From the NCBI RefSeq assembly GCF_011601275.1, contig NZ_JAAOLY010000020.1, positions 1 through 64,000 on the forward strand: DNA of 64,000 nucleotides, given 5' to 3'. The DNA comes from Janthinobacterium lividum. Lineage in GTDB: Bacteria; Pseudomonadota; Gammaproteobacteria; Burkholderiales; Burkholderiaceae_D. A program made the position numbers and the translations under genes. Shown piece by piece: positions 8,047-16,840 of the stretch; position 1 is the first letter of the stretch, and the number at the start of each line of letters is the position of its first letter. The notes beneath the pieces are model-generated. The model did not search any database and was not told the origin of the DNA. It worked only from the letters and a program-made list of their open reading frames with translations.

Positions 8047-9558
8047 ATGCACAAGAAACTCACTGGCCTGGCGCTTGGCGCCGCGCTGGCATTGACCGGA
8101 ACGGCGCAGGCCGCCAAGGCCGTGCCCACCCCGTCTTCCAACGAAGCGGCTACCGCGCGCCATTTCGCCGCCCTGCTTGCTGGTGCGCAGCCGAAGACAG
8201 CCGAGTTGAGCCTGTTCTTTTCCATGATGCCCAAGGGCGGCGACTTGCATCATCATTACTCGGGCGCCATCTACGCCGAGCAATTCCTCGACTGGGTCGA
8301 CAAGGAAAACTATTGCGTCAACAAGACAACCTACCGCATCGAAAGCAACAAGGACGTCGTGGCGGCTGAGCGCGCCAAACCGGCCGCGCAGCGTGGCTGC
8401 CTGTCGTCCACGGAAGTGTTTGCCGACGCGGGCCTGTATGCGGAATTGCTGCAGCGCTGGTCGACCAAGGATTTCTATAACCACAGCGCCATCCAGACGC
8501 CGCCGGACCGCACTTTTTTTGACACCTTCGGCTACTTCGGTCCCGTCGCGTCGAGCAACACGGCCGACGGCTTGAAAACCCTGAAGCAGCGCGCCATCGC
8601 GGAAAACCTCAGCTACATCGAGACGATCTTCGAACTGTCGCCATTCGTGCAAAACGCGCAGTTCGACCAGCAGGTGCTGGCGCCGGGCTTGCAGCCGGCA
8701 GCGTTGCAAGCCGTGCTGGTCAACTGGACGCAGAATCTGGAGCAGGATGCCAGCTTCCAGAAAAGCATCACCGCCTACAACGACAACGTCAACGCCAGCA
8801 GCGCCGGCATCGACGATGCGAACTTCACCATGCGTTACCAGGCGTATGTGCTGCGCTTCCTGTCGCCATCGCAAGTGTTCTCGTCCATGGTGGCCGCGTT
8901 CAAGGCCGCCAGCCTGAATCCGCTGCTGGTGGGCGTGAACATCGTGGGCCAGGAAAGCGTGAATGTGTCCATGCGCGACTACAGCCTGCACATGGAAATG
9001 TTCAAGTTCCTCAAGGCCAAATATCCGAACGTCAAGATCGCCCTGCACGCCGGCGAGCTGGCGCTGGGCATGGTACCGCCGGAAGGTATGGCATTCCATA
9101 TCGCCGAAGCCGTCGATGTGGCGGGCGCCGACCGTATCGGTCACGGCATGGACATCGCGTACGAAAACAATGCGCTGTCGACCATGCAGAAGATGCGCGA
9201 ACGGGACATCCCCGTGGAAGTGAATCTGACCAGCAATGATTACATACTCGGTATCAAGGGGCAGGCGCATCCGATTACCCTGTACCGCAAGTATGGCGTA
9301 CCGTTCGTCATTTCCACCGATGACGCGGGCGTCTCGCGCAATACCTTGTCGAATGAATACGTGCTGTTTGCCAGCCAGTACAAGACCGATTATGCGGAAA
9401 TCAAAAAGCTGTCGTATAACAGCCTGCGCTATTCCTTCCTGGCGGAAGCAGACAAGCAGCGTTTGCTGAAAGCGCTCGATGCCCGTTTTATCCGTTTTGA
9501 AGCGCAAATTGCCGCGGCTGACAAGGCAGGCAAGGGTGACAAGGGTGGCAAACCGTAA
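8047..9558 (+). CDS. Exported adenosine deaminase-like enzyme
   Basis: The 503-residue protein opens with a signal peptide (MHKK, hydrophobic core, cut near AQA-AK at 22-23), so it is periplasmic or secreted. Its catalytic layout is that of adenosine deaminases: HHH at 68-70 (metal HxH is His68/His70), HAGEL (His334), RIGHG (His366) and STDDAGV (Asp425). Size and signal peptide resemble the secreted ADGF-type deaminases rather than the ~340-residue cytoplasmic Add. Expected reaction: adenosine or deoxyadenosine to inosine or deoxyinosine, outside the inner membrane. It is the last gene before a strong terminator. Substrate preference cannot be read from sequence. Confidence 0.88.
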   Translation: MHKKLTGLALGAALALTGTAQAAKAVPTPSSNEAATARHFAALLAGAQPKTAELSLFFSMMPKGGDLHHHYSGAIYAEQFLDWVDKENYCVNKTTYRIESNKDVVAAERAKPAAQRGCLSSTEVFADAGLYAELLQRWSTKDFYNHSAIQTPPDRTFFDTFGYFGPVASSNTADGLKTLKQRAIAENLSYIETIFELSPFVQNAQFDQQVLAPGLQPAALQAVLVNWTQNLEQDASFQKSITAYNDNVNASSAGIDDANFTMRYQAYVLRFLSPSQVFSSMVAAFKAASLNPLLVGVNIVGQESVNVSMRDYSLHMEMFKFLKAKYPNVKIALHAGELALGMVPPEGMAFHIAEAVDVAGADRIGHGMDIAYENNALSTMQKMRERDIPVEVNLTSNDYILGIKGQAHPITLYRKYGVPFVISTDDAGVSRNTLSNEYVLFASQYKTDYAEIKKLSYNSLRYSFLAEADKQRLLKALDARFIRFEAQIAAADKAGKGDKGGKP

Positions 9559-9587
9559 GTTGCGTGACGTTCGCAACTGATACTTTT

Positions 9588-9617
9588 AAATGGCCGGATT
9601 TTCCGGCCATTTTTTAT
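9588..9617 (+). terminator. Rho-independent terminator of the xdh-guaD-deaminase operon
   Basis: The perfect stem AATGGCCGGA / TCCGGCCATT has a three-base loop and ends in a T run, 30 bases after the deaminase stop. Confidence 0.92.
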
Positions 9618-9809
9618 TCTTCATCTTAAATACCATGCTGTTATTTTGTTAATTTTGTGGCGGCCATGCGACACAATTAACGGCAGATACACGACTTTAT
9701 CCGATTTCATGGATGAATCAATTTCAAGTACATATTGCTCATTTATAATCACGCGCCATAAGCCCGGACGCTGTCATCACGATATCAATCCAGCTAGTTA
9801 CCCTATGCT

Positions 9810-9880
9810 ATTTATATTTTAAATATATAAATATGTAAAAAAAATCGTATTTGTCATCCATTTTTTGATGATGCATAGTG
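9810..9880 (+). promoter_or_regulatory. Nucleoside-regulon promoter module, copy A (TonB receptor gene)
   Basis: This is one of three copies of a ~71-base module (others at 24754-24825 minus and 28091-28162 plus). In order it has the dyad ATTTATAT (9810-9817), seven bases, ATATAAAT (9825-9832); an A-rich tract; a -35 box TTGTCA (9851-9856); a 17-base spacer; a -10 box CATAGT (9874-9879); then G. Conservation stops right after GCATAGTG in all three. The dyad holds T-N11-A and is centred near -65 from the predicted start, as for LysR recognition sites. It lies 469 bases before the receptor ATG. Confidence 0.7.
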
Positions 9881-10349
9881 AGATGAAGATGATATTAAAA
9901 AGTCACAATTCATCTGGGCGATATCGTATGAAGATGGGTATTTGCAGTAAATAAAGGTGAGATGCAGAGTGAAACAAACAGTCGCGCAGCTAAATGACGA
10001 CATTCTTCTGTATTTTGCCGCCGTGTCACAGTCTTGAAATATTTAACAATTACACTCGCGGCTTGCCATGTTAGCCGGGTAAGCATGTGGGATGAATGAC
10101 ACAGGTGCTAGCGCCCTGGGTCGTACGGATCGGTCGCAGTTTTCTTCCGCCGTAATTGTCTGGATAGGAATAGTTGTGATGTGTGGAGCGGCGTTTTGCG
10201 ATGGTCTTGTCAGGACCGCAGCCAGTCCAGCCGGCGTAACAGTTGCAGCATCGTAAAGAGGAGATCTTGTGTTTGTGTTGCTGTGCGGCGCAGCCGGACG
10301 GTGGGCAATCCAGGATTTTCAAAAATAATAGTCTTTTCTGGGGTTAAAG
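9881..10349 (+). other. Long leader / intergenic region before the TonB receptor gene
   Basis: These 469 bases lie between promoter copy A and the receptor ATG. The first part is AT-rich; the rest is mixed. I see no rRNA, tRNA, recognisable riboswitch core or convincing ORF. If copy A is the only promoter, the mRNA has an unusually long 5' untranslated leader that could carry post-transcriptional control. Confidence 0.45.
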
Positions 10350-13300
10350 ATGATCAATCACAAACGACTTCGGCTGACGCAAATCGCGTTAAGCCTGTCT
10401 ATTGCACTGGCGGCGGCACCATCGTTCGCACAGAACACTACCTCGGCCATCAGCGGACGTATCTCGTCCAATGACGGCAAGCCTGCAGCTGGCGCCCAGG
10501 TCAATATCGTTCACGTTGAATCTGGCTCCGCCAGCAACGTGACCACCGATGCAGAAGGCCGTTATGTTGCACGTGGCTTGCGCGCAGGCGGTCCTTACAC
10601 GATCACCATCACCAAGAATGGCGAAGTGGAAAAACGCGAAGGCGTCTTCATCCAGTTGGCTGAAACGGCCAGCGTCGATGCGACCTTGGGCTCGCAGATG
10701 CAAGTGGTGAATGTGAGCACGAACGCCATCCGCAACCAAGTGTTTAACCGCAACAACATGGGTGCTGGCACCAATATCAGCCCGACCGAACTGGCAACCC
10801 AGGCGTCCATCTCGCGCAGCCTGCAAGATTACGCCCGCGCCGATCCGCGCCTCTCGCAAACCGACAAGGAACGCGGCGAAATTTCCGTGGCTGGCCAGAA
10901 CTCGCGTTACAACTCGATGACGATTGACGGCGTTGCCGTGAATGACACCTTCGGCCTGGAAGCTTCCGGTACGGCTACTGGCAAACAACCGATCTCGATC
11001 GAAGCGATCCAGTCGGTGCAAGTGAACGTCGCCAACTATGACGTGACGCAAAAAGGTTACACGGGCGCCAACATCAACGCCGTGACCAAGTCTGGTACCA
11101 ACAAGGTTAAGGGCAGTGTTTACTACGTGTTCCGCAATGACAGCACCGCTGGCGACCGTTACAACGACACCACCGGCGCTTACTACGCACCGCCAAAATC
11201 CAAAGATACCACCAAGGGCATCACCCTGGGCGGCCCGCTGATTGAAGACAAACTTTTCCTGTTTGCTAACTACGAAGAAACCAAGAGCTCGCGCGGCGCT
11301 CCAGCTTTCGGTCCGGTCGGCAGTGCGCAAACCAATGTGGCAGTTACCCAATCGGCCATTGACGGTGCCATCGCCATCGCCAAGGACAAGTATGGCATCC
11401 CTATCGGCAGTCTGGCGATCCCTGACGGTTCAGCATTTACGGCCAAGGAAAAGCTGCTGAAGCTGGACTGGAACTTAACCGATAGCCAGCGCATCATGTT
11501 GCGTTACGCTAAGACTGAGCAGGCTGAGCCTATTTACACGGGTTTCTCGCCGACGGGCCTGTCGTTGAGCTCTTACTGGTACAACCAGGAAAAGAACCTG
11601 GAAACCCTGGTTGGCCAATGGACAGCTGAATGGACCCCGACGTTCTCGACCGAAGTCAAAGTTTCGTCGCGCAAGTATGATAGCGTGCCGAAAAACAATG
11701 CTTACTTGCCAGCCATGGGCTTGCAGTTCTCGGGTGCGTTGCCGGATGGCGCGCCAGCCAGCTTGGCTACCGGTAACCGCTTCCTGAACTTTGGTACGGA
11801 ACAAAGCCGCCAGATGAACGTGCTGGGTACCAAGACCAAAGATTTCTATGCGGCCGGTACCTGGGCGCTGGGCGATCACGAAGTCAAGTTCGGCACCGAC
11901 TACAGCAAGAACGATGTCTACAATGCATTCTTGCAAAACGTTAACGGTAACTACACCTTTGGCTGTATCAACAGCAGCACCAAGGTCACGTATTCGTTCG
12001 GTGCTATCGATTGCGGCAACAAGGCCACGACTGCAGCACAGATTCAAGCTGCCGTACTGGAAAACTTCAGGCTGGGTCGACCAAGCTCGTACAGCTATCA
12101 GGTACCGCAGCCGGGTCGCACCTTGGCTGACGCCACTGCAACGTTCTCGTTGAAAAACCTCGGTTTGTTCGTGCAAGATACCTGGGACGTCAGCAAGCAA
12201 CTGACCATCAGCGCCGGCTTGCGCGTCGATGGTACCCGCATCGGCGAAAAGCCCATCTACAATCCGACTGCGGCGCTGCCAACGGTCGCACGTACCAGCC
12301 AGTATGGCCGTCAAACGGGTGGTTTCGGTGTGGATAATACGCGTACCATCGACGGTGAAAACCTGTACCAGCCACGCGTCGGTTTCAACTACAAGTTTGA
12401 CTCGGCACGTCCGACGCAGCTGCGCGGTGGCTTCGGCCTGTTCCAGGGCGCGGCAGCTAGTGTCTGGCTGGGCAATCCATACCAGAACACCGGCATGGCT
12501 ACGCAAAACTACACATGCTCGTCTTCGGCCGGTACCTGCCTGGACACGCCTGGCTTCTTCAACCCAGATCCAACCAAGCAGCCTACCAATCTTGGTCCTG
12601 TGATCCCGGCGATGAAGGTGGACTTGCTGAGCACTGATTTGGCGCAACCTTCGGTGTGGAAAGCCAACTTGGCATTCGAACATGAATTGCCATGGATGGG
12701 TCTGATCGTAGGTGCAGAGTATCTGCGTCTGCAAACCAAGAACTCGATCTACTACCAAGAGCTGAATCTGGGGGCGCCAACGGCAACCGGTAGCGATGGC
12801 CGTCCTCTGTACTATGGCAAGAACGCGTATGACGCCACGTGCTGGAATGCTTCGGGCAGCTTGAAAGGTGGTGCATCTTGCAGCGCCTTGACCAAGGCGG
12901 GCTCCAATGAGAAATTCGGCCAAGTGCTGATGGCTACGAATACTGACAAGGGTGCATCGAACGTGTTGACGCTGTCGCTGCGTAGCCCGCTGCGCGAAGG
13001 CCTGTCGTGGGGTTCGTCGTACACATATAGCGATGCCACGGAAGTGTCGCCGCTGACGTCGTCGACGTCGAGCTCGAACTGGGGCGGCCGTGCCGTCTTC
13101 AATCCGAACGAGAATGTCGCGTCGAACTCGAACTACATGGTCAAGGATCGTTTCACTGCCAACGTCAACTGGCAAAAACGCTTCTTCGGTGAATACAAGA
13201 CCACGTTCGGTCTGTTCTATGAAGGCCGTAGCGGCAAGCCATACAGCTGGACCATCAACAATGACTTGAACGGTGACGGTCTGGCCGGCAACGACCTGAT

Positions 13301-13766
13301 GTACATTCCTAAAGCGCCAGGTTCGGGTGACGTCGTGTTTGCCGGCGCCACGCCAGCGGCACGTGCTGCCAACGAAGCAGCGTTCTGGAGCGTCGTCAAT
13401 GCGAATGGCGACCTGCGTAAAGCCAAGGGCGGCGTGATTGGCCGTAACGAAAGCTTTGCACCATGGACTAACAGCTTCGACGTGCGTCTGAGCCAGGAAG
13501 TGCCAGGCCTCTTCAAGGGTCACAAAGGTATCTTTACTTTCGATATCTTGAACGTTGGTAACATGCTCAACCGTAAATGGGGCCGCATCAATGAGGTGGC
13601 CTTCCAGTCGGCCGGTGGTCAAGTACGCAGCTTCGTTGACTACGTGGGTATGGAAAACGGTAAGTACGTCTACAACACCCGCGCTGTGGTGGAGGACCTG
13701 GAAACGCGTCAAGCCAAAGGCGAATCGCAATGGGCACTGCAAGCAACGATCAAGTACGAGTTCTAA
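10350..13766 (+). CDS. TonB-dependent receptor, Oar-like, with carboxypeptidase-regulatory-type N-terminal domain
   Basis: This 1138-residue outer-membrane receptor has a signal peptide (cut near SFA-Q, residue ~27). A carboxypeptidase-regulatory-like beta-sandwich follows (about 33-115; SGRISSNDGKPAAGAQVNI). Next come a plug domain (about 150-240, with the NSRYNSMTIDGVAVND segment) and a long beta-barrel ending in the aromatic KYEF. Such receptors import scarce large substrates using TonB energy. Context is the 5'-nucleotidase, two nuclease-type enzymes and a promoter module shared with nucleoside transport and punA. That points to uptake of nucleosides, nucleotides or oligonucleotides, which is inference. 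A strong terminator follows the stop. Confidence 0.88.
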   Translation: MINHKRLRLTQIALSLSIALAAAPSFAQNTTSAISGRISSNDGKPAAGAQVNIVHVESGSASNVTTDAEGRYVARGLRAGGPYTITITKNGEVEKREGVFIQLAETASVDATLGSQMQVVNVSTNAIRNQVFNRNNMGAGTNISPTELATQASISRSLQDYARADPRLSQTDKERGEISVAGQNSRYNSMTIDGVAVNDTFGLEASGTATGKQPISIEAIQSVQVNVANYDVTQKGYTGANINAVTKSGTNKVKGSVYYVFRNDSTAGDRYNDTTGAYYAPPKSKDTTKGITLGGPLIEDKLFLFANYEETKSSRGAPAFGPVGSAQTNVAVTQSAIDGAIAIAKDKYGIPIGSLAIPDGSAFTAKEKLLKLDWNLTDSQRIMLRYAKTEQAEPIYTGFSPTGLSLSSYWYNQEKNLETLVGQWTAEWTPTFSTEVKVSSRKYDSVPKNNAYLPAMGLQFSGALPDGAPASLATGNRFLNFGTEQSRQMNVLGTKTKDFYAAGTWALGDHEVKFGTDYSKNDVYNAFLQNVNGNYTFGCINSSTKVTYSFGAIDCGNKATTAAQIQAAVLENFRLGRPSSYSYQVPQPGRTLADATATFSLKNLGLFVQDTWDVSKQLTISAGLRVDGTRIGEKPIYNPTAALPTVARTSQYGRQTGGFGVDNTRTIDGENLYQPRVGFNYKFDSARPTQLRGGFGLFQGAAASVWLGNPYQNTGMATQNYTCSSSAGTCLDTPGFFNPDPTKQPTNLGPVIPAMKVDLLSTDLAQPSVWKANLAFEHELPWMGLIVGAEYLRLQTKNSIYYQELNLGAPTATGSDGRPLYYGKNAYDATCWNASGSLKGGASCSALTKAGSNEKFGQVLMATNTDKGASNVLTLSLRSPLREGLSWGSSYTYSDATEVSPLTSSTSSSNWGGRAVFNPNENVASNSNYMVKDRFTANVNWQKRFFGEYKTTFGLFYEGRSGKPYSWTINNDLNGDGLAGNDLMYIPKAPGSGDVVFAGATPAARAANEAAFWSVVNANGDLRKAKGGVIGRNESFAPWTNSFDVRLSQEVPGLFKGHKGIFTFDILNVGNMLNRKWGRINEVAFQSAGGQVRSFVDYVGMENGKYVYNTRAVVEDLETRQAKGESQWALQATIKYEF

Positions 13767-13796
13767 TCTCGTCCTTGCCTCGTAGCTTGGCAAACT

Positions 13797-13832
13797 AAAA
13801 AACGGCTGGTGGCGACACCAGCCGTTTTTTTT
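13797..13832 (+). terminator. Rho-independent terminator after the TonB receptor gene
   Basis: AAAACGGCTGGT pairs with ACCAGCCGTTTT around a six-base loop, followed by more T. It separates the receptor from the nucleotidase gene, so the latter needs read-through or its own promoter. Confidence 0.92.
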
Positions 13833-13880
13833 ATAGACAAGATGGTTTACTCTTTCCTTTTTTCAAGAAATATCGATTCC

Positions 13881-15590
13881 ATGGCTCACTTCCTACGCAC
13901 TCCGGTCGCTGCTGCGACCCTGATCCTCATCCTGTCCGGCTGCAGCAATTTCGCTTCCGCGCCACAGGCTGCGCCGAGCGGGCCGATTGAAGTGAACCTG
14001 GTCGCCCTGAACGACTTCCACGGCAACCTCGAGCGCAGCAAATTTACCTACACGAGCGCCGCCGATGCCGAGCGCAAGACGGTGCAGGCCGGCGGTATCG
14101 ATACCTTGTCCGGTGCATTGACGGCGTGGCGCCGTGAAGACGCGCAGCTGATCTTTGTCGGCAATGGCGACCTGGTCGGCGCCAGCCCCGCCATGTCGGC
14201 GCTGTGGGCGGACGAACCGAGCATCGTGGCCATGAACATGCTGGGCATGAAGGCCAGTTCCGTCGGCAACCATGAATTTGACCAGGGCAAGGCGGAATTG
14301 CTGCGCCAGCAGCGCGGCGGCTGCGAGTCCTCGCGCGCCGACAAGGCGTGCAAGTTCACGCCTGACTTCAAGGGCGCCAGCTATACCTATATGGCGGCCA
14401 ACGTGATCGACACGCAGACGGGCAAGTCCCTGCTGCCGGCCTACCGCATCGAAGAAGCGCATGGCGTCAAGGTGGGCCTGATCGGCGCCGTGCTGAAAGA
14501 TACGCCGTCCGTGGTGACGGCCGCCGGCATTGCCGGCCTGCAGTTTGGCGATGAAGCCGACGCTATCAATGCGACCTTGCCGCAATTGCGCGCACAAGGC
14601 GTGGGCGTGTTCGTCGTGCTGCTGCACCAGGGCGGCGAGACGAAGGAAGCCGTCGACCAGCCCGATTGCAGCCACTTGAAGGGTGAAGTGGTCGACGTGG
14701 TGAAACGCCTCGACCCGGCCATTCAGCTCGTCATCAGCGGTCATTCGCACCAGGGCTATCTGTGCCGCGTCGATGGCCGGCTGGTGACCCAGGCGCAGAT
14801 GGGCGGACACATGTTGACGCGCATCAAGCTCAAGGTCGATCCCGTCAAGAATGCGCTGATCGATGCCAGCGCGCAAAACGTCGTCATGCTGCCAGGCATG
14901 TATGAGCCGGACCCGGCAGTGGCAGCCTACCTGGAATCGGTCAAGCAGCGCAGTGCGGCGGAACTGTCGCGTCCCGTGGCCGTCATTGCCGTGCCGAACG
15001 TGAGCCGCAGCACCAAGGGCAGTGGCGCTTCTCCACTGGGCGACCTGGTGGCCGACAGCACCCTGTTCGGCACGCGCGCCGCCGGTGCACAAATCGGCCT
15101 GATGAATAATGGCGGCATCCGCAAGGACCTGGAAGCGGGCTCCGACCTGATGACGAACGTGGGCCAGAACCAGGCCGTGGTCCCGTTCGGCAATACCTTG
15201 ATCGTCGTGAGTCTTTCCGGCGCTCAAATCCGTACCTTGCTCGAGCAGCAATGGCCGGGCGCCGAAGCGGAAGACAGCAACCTGCTGCAAGTGTCCGAAG
15301 GTTTTAGCTACCGCTGGGACAGCACGCAGCCGCAAGGCCAGCGCGTGCTGCCGGGCAGCATCATGCTCAATGGCATTCCTCTTGAAGACAATCAACAATA
15401 CCGTGTCGCCGCCAACAGTTTCCTGGCCGGCGGCGGCGACCGATTTACCGTGCTGGCGGCCGGCACGCGCCGCCTGGACACGGGCGTGCGCGACATCGAC
15501 GCCTTCAGCGACTATCTGATCTCCCGCGCGCGCGCCGGCAAGCCGGCAGGCAGCGCCACGGCGGCGGGCCGCATCGTGCGCGTCAAATAA
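13881..15590 (+). CDS. Lipoprotein 5'-nucleotidase / UDP-sugar hydrolase family (UshA-like)
   Basis: UshA-type enzymes strip phosphate from extracellular nucleotides, giving nucleosides that can be imported. The 569-residue protein starts MAHFLRTP with a lipobox LSGC, so Cys21 would be lipidated and the enzyme membrane-anchored. The metallophosphoesterase half shows NDFHGNLE, GNHEFDQGK and SGHSHQGY; the C-terminal 5'-nucleotidase domain shows NNGGIRKDLEAG and FLAGGGDRF. Earlier in-frame ATGs (13809, 13842) are rejected because one lies in the terminator and neither leaves a proper signal sequence at the N-terminus. The PLD-type gene follows after 18 bases. Confidence 0.9.
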   Translation: MAHFLRTPVAAATLILILSGCSNFASAPQAAPSGPIEVNLVALNDFHGNLERSKFTYTSAADAERKTVQAGGIDTLSGALTAWRREDAQLIFVGNGDLVGASPAMSALWADEPSIVAMNMLGMKASSVGNHEFDQGKAELLRQQRGGCESSRADKACKFTPDFKGASYTYMAANVIDTQTGKSLLPAYRIEEAHGVKVGLIGAVLKDTPSVVTAAGIAGLQFGDEADAINATLPQLRAQGVGVFVVLLHQGGETKEAVDQPDCSHLKGEVVDVVKRLDPAIQLVISGHSHQGYLCRVDGRLVTQAQMGGHMLTRIKLKVDPVKNALIDASAQNVVMLPGMYEPDPAVAAYLESVKQRSAAELSRPVAVIAVPNVSRSTKGSGASPLGDLVADSTLFGTRAAGAQIGLMNNGGIRKDLEAGSDLMTNVGQNQAVVPFGNTLIVVSLSGAQIRTLLEQQWPGAEAEDSNLLQVSEGFSYRWDSTQPQGQRVLPGSIMLNGIPLEDNQQYRVAANSFLAGGGDRFTVLAAGTRRLDTGVRDIDAFSDYLISRARAGKPAGSATAAGRIVRVK

Positions 15591-15608
15591 CATTTACCAG
15601 GAAAAACC

Positions 15609-16838
15609 ATGCGTCGCTTATTTGTTTCTATAGTTCTGTCCAGCCTGTTCGCGGGTACGGCCCACGCCGATTTCACCATTCCCGGCTTTGAGCTGGTGCA
15701 CACGTCGCCCGTGGAAACGAGCTTGACCAATCCCGACCTGCGCGAGCCTGTTGCCGTATGGAGCGAGCTGTTCGATGGTGCAAAGAAAGAGATCGTCATC
15801 GCCCAGTTCTACGCCGTCAGCAAACCGGGCACGGCTTTTGAAAAAGTGCTGGCCAGCCTGACGGCGGCCGGCCAGCGCGGCGTAAAAATCCGCTTCCTGC
15901 TGGACCAGAAGGGCGTGGGCCTGTCGGAAGCGGCCACCATCGCGCAGCTCAAGGCGATTCCCAACCTGGACTTGCGCCTGATCGATTTCAACAAGGTGAC
16001 GGGCAACGGCATCGTGCACGCGAAATACCTGGCCGTCGATGGCCAGGTGGCGTACATCGGCAGCCAGAATTTCGACTGGCGCTCGTTCGAGCACATCCAT
16101 GAGACGGGCTTGAAAATCACGGAAGCCGCCATGGTTGGCCAGGTGCAGGCGATTTTCGAACAGGATTGGCAAGCCCAGGCATTGACGTCGCAGGGCAGCC
16201 GCGCCACGGTTCTCAACGGCAAGGTGGTGCCCGCCAACTACGCGCAGAACGCTTTCTTGCTGGCCAGCCCGAATGCCTACAACCCGGCCGGCGTGGGCGA
16301 CTCGGAAACGGGCTTGCCCGCCTTGCTGGCGCAAGCGCAAAACGAAGTGCGCATCCAGTTGCTCGACTACGCGCCGCTGTCGTACGGCCCGAACCGCACG
16401 CGGCCGTATTATGCCGTGATCGACAACGCCGTGCGCGCGGCTGCCCAGCGCGGCGTGAAGATCAAGCTGATGGTATCAAGCTGGAATACGGAAGCGCCGG
16501 CCATTGCCTACCTGAAAAGCCTGGCCCTGGTGCCGAACGTGGAAATTCGCATCGTCACCTTGCCGACGGCATCGACGGGCTTCATTCCGTTTGCGCGCGT
16601 GATCCACAGCAAGACCATGACCATCGACGGCAAGCTGGCCTGGGTCGGCACGAGCAACTGGGCGGGCGGCTATTTCGACTTGTCGCGCAACCTGGAAGTG
16701 GTGCTGCGCAATGAACAGATGGCGCAGCGTATTGCCGCGCTGCATGAGCAGACGTGGAGCTCGGCGTATGCGCAGCCGATCGATATCAACAAGCAGTATC
16801 CGAAGCCGGCCAAGGCTGCGCCACAAGCAAAGGAGTAA
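15609..16838 (+). CDS. Exported phospholipase-D-superfamily protein (two HKD motifs; nuclease or phospholipase)
   Basis: The 409-residue protein has a cleavable signal peptide (cut near AHA-D, residue ~20). It has two full HKD motifs: His137/Lys139/Asp144 (HAKYLAVD, followed by GSQNFDWRS) and His333/Lys335/Asp340 (HSKTMTID, followed by GTSNWAGG). The superfamily includes phospholipases, cardiolipin synthases and metal-independent nucleases such as Nuc/BfiI. Exported location and position between a 5'-nucleotidase and an S1/P1 nuclease (2 bases from the latter) favour a nuclease role, but a phospholipase is equally possible from sequence. AGGA precedes the ATG. Confidence 0.85.
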   Translation: MRRLFVSIVLSSLFAGTAHADFTIPGFELVHTSPVETSLTNPDLREPVAVWSELFDGAKKEIVIAQFYAVSKPGTAFEKVLASLTAAGQRGVKIRFLLDQKGVGLSEAATIAQLKAIPNLDLRLIDFNKVTGNGIVHAKYLAVDGQVAYIGSQNFDWRSFEHIHETGLKITEAAMVGQVQAIFEQDWQAQALTSQGSRATVLNGKVVPANYAQNAFLLASPNAYNPAGVGDSETGLPALLAQAQNEVRIQLLDYAPLSYGPNRTRPYYAVIDNAVRAAAQRGVKIKLMVSSWNTEAPAIAYLKSLALVPNVEIRIVTLPTASTGFIPFARVIHSKTMTIDGKLAWVGTSNWAGGYFDLSRNLEVVLRNEQMAQRIAALHEQTWSSAYAQPIDINKQYPKPAKAAPQAKE

Positions 16839-16840
16839 GC

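Noticed and set aside
9881-10349. A purine riboswitch in the TonB receptor leader
   Set aside because: I could not find the conserved three-way-junction core or loop sequences of known purine riboswitches here, nor in the leaders of the ABC operon or punA.
11475-13793. A 772-codon minus-strand frame opposite the TonB receptor gene
   Set aside because: Antisense shadow of a well-supported receptor gene; low-complexity composition and no recognisable motifs.
13809-13880. Upstream ATG starts for the 5'-nucleotidase
   Set aside because: They fall in or next to the terminator and would place the lipoprotein signal internally.
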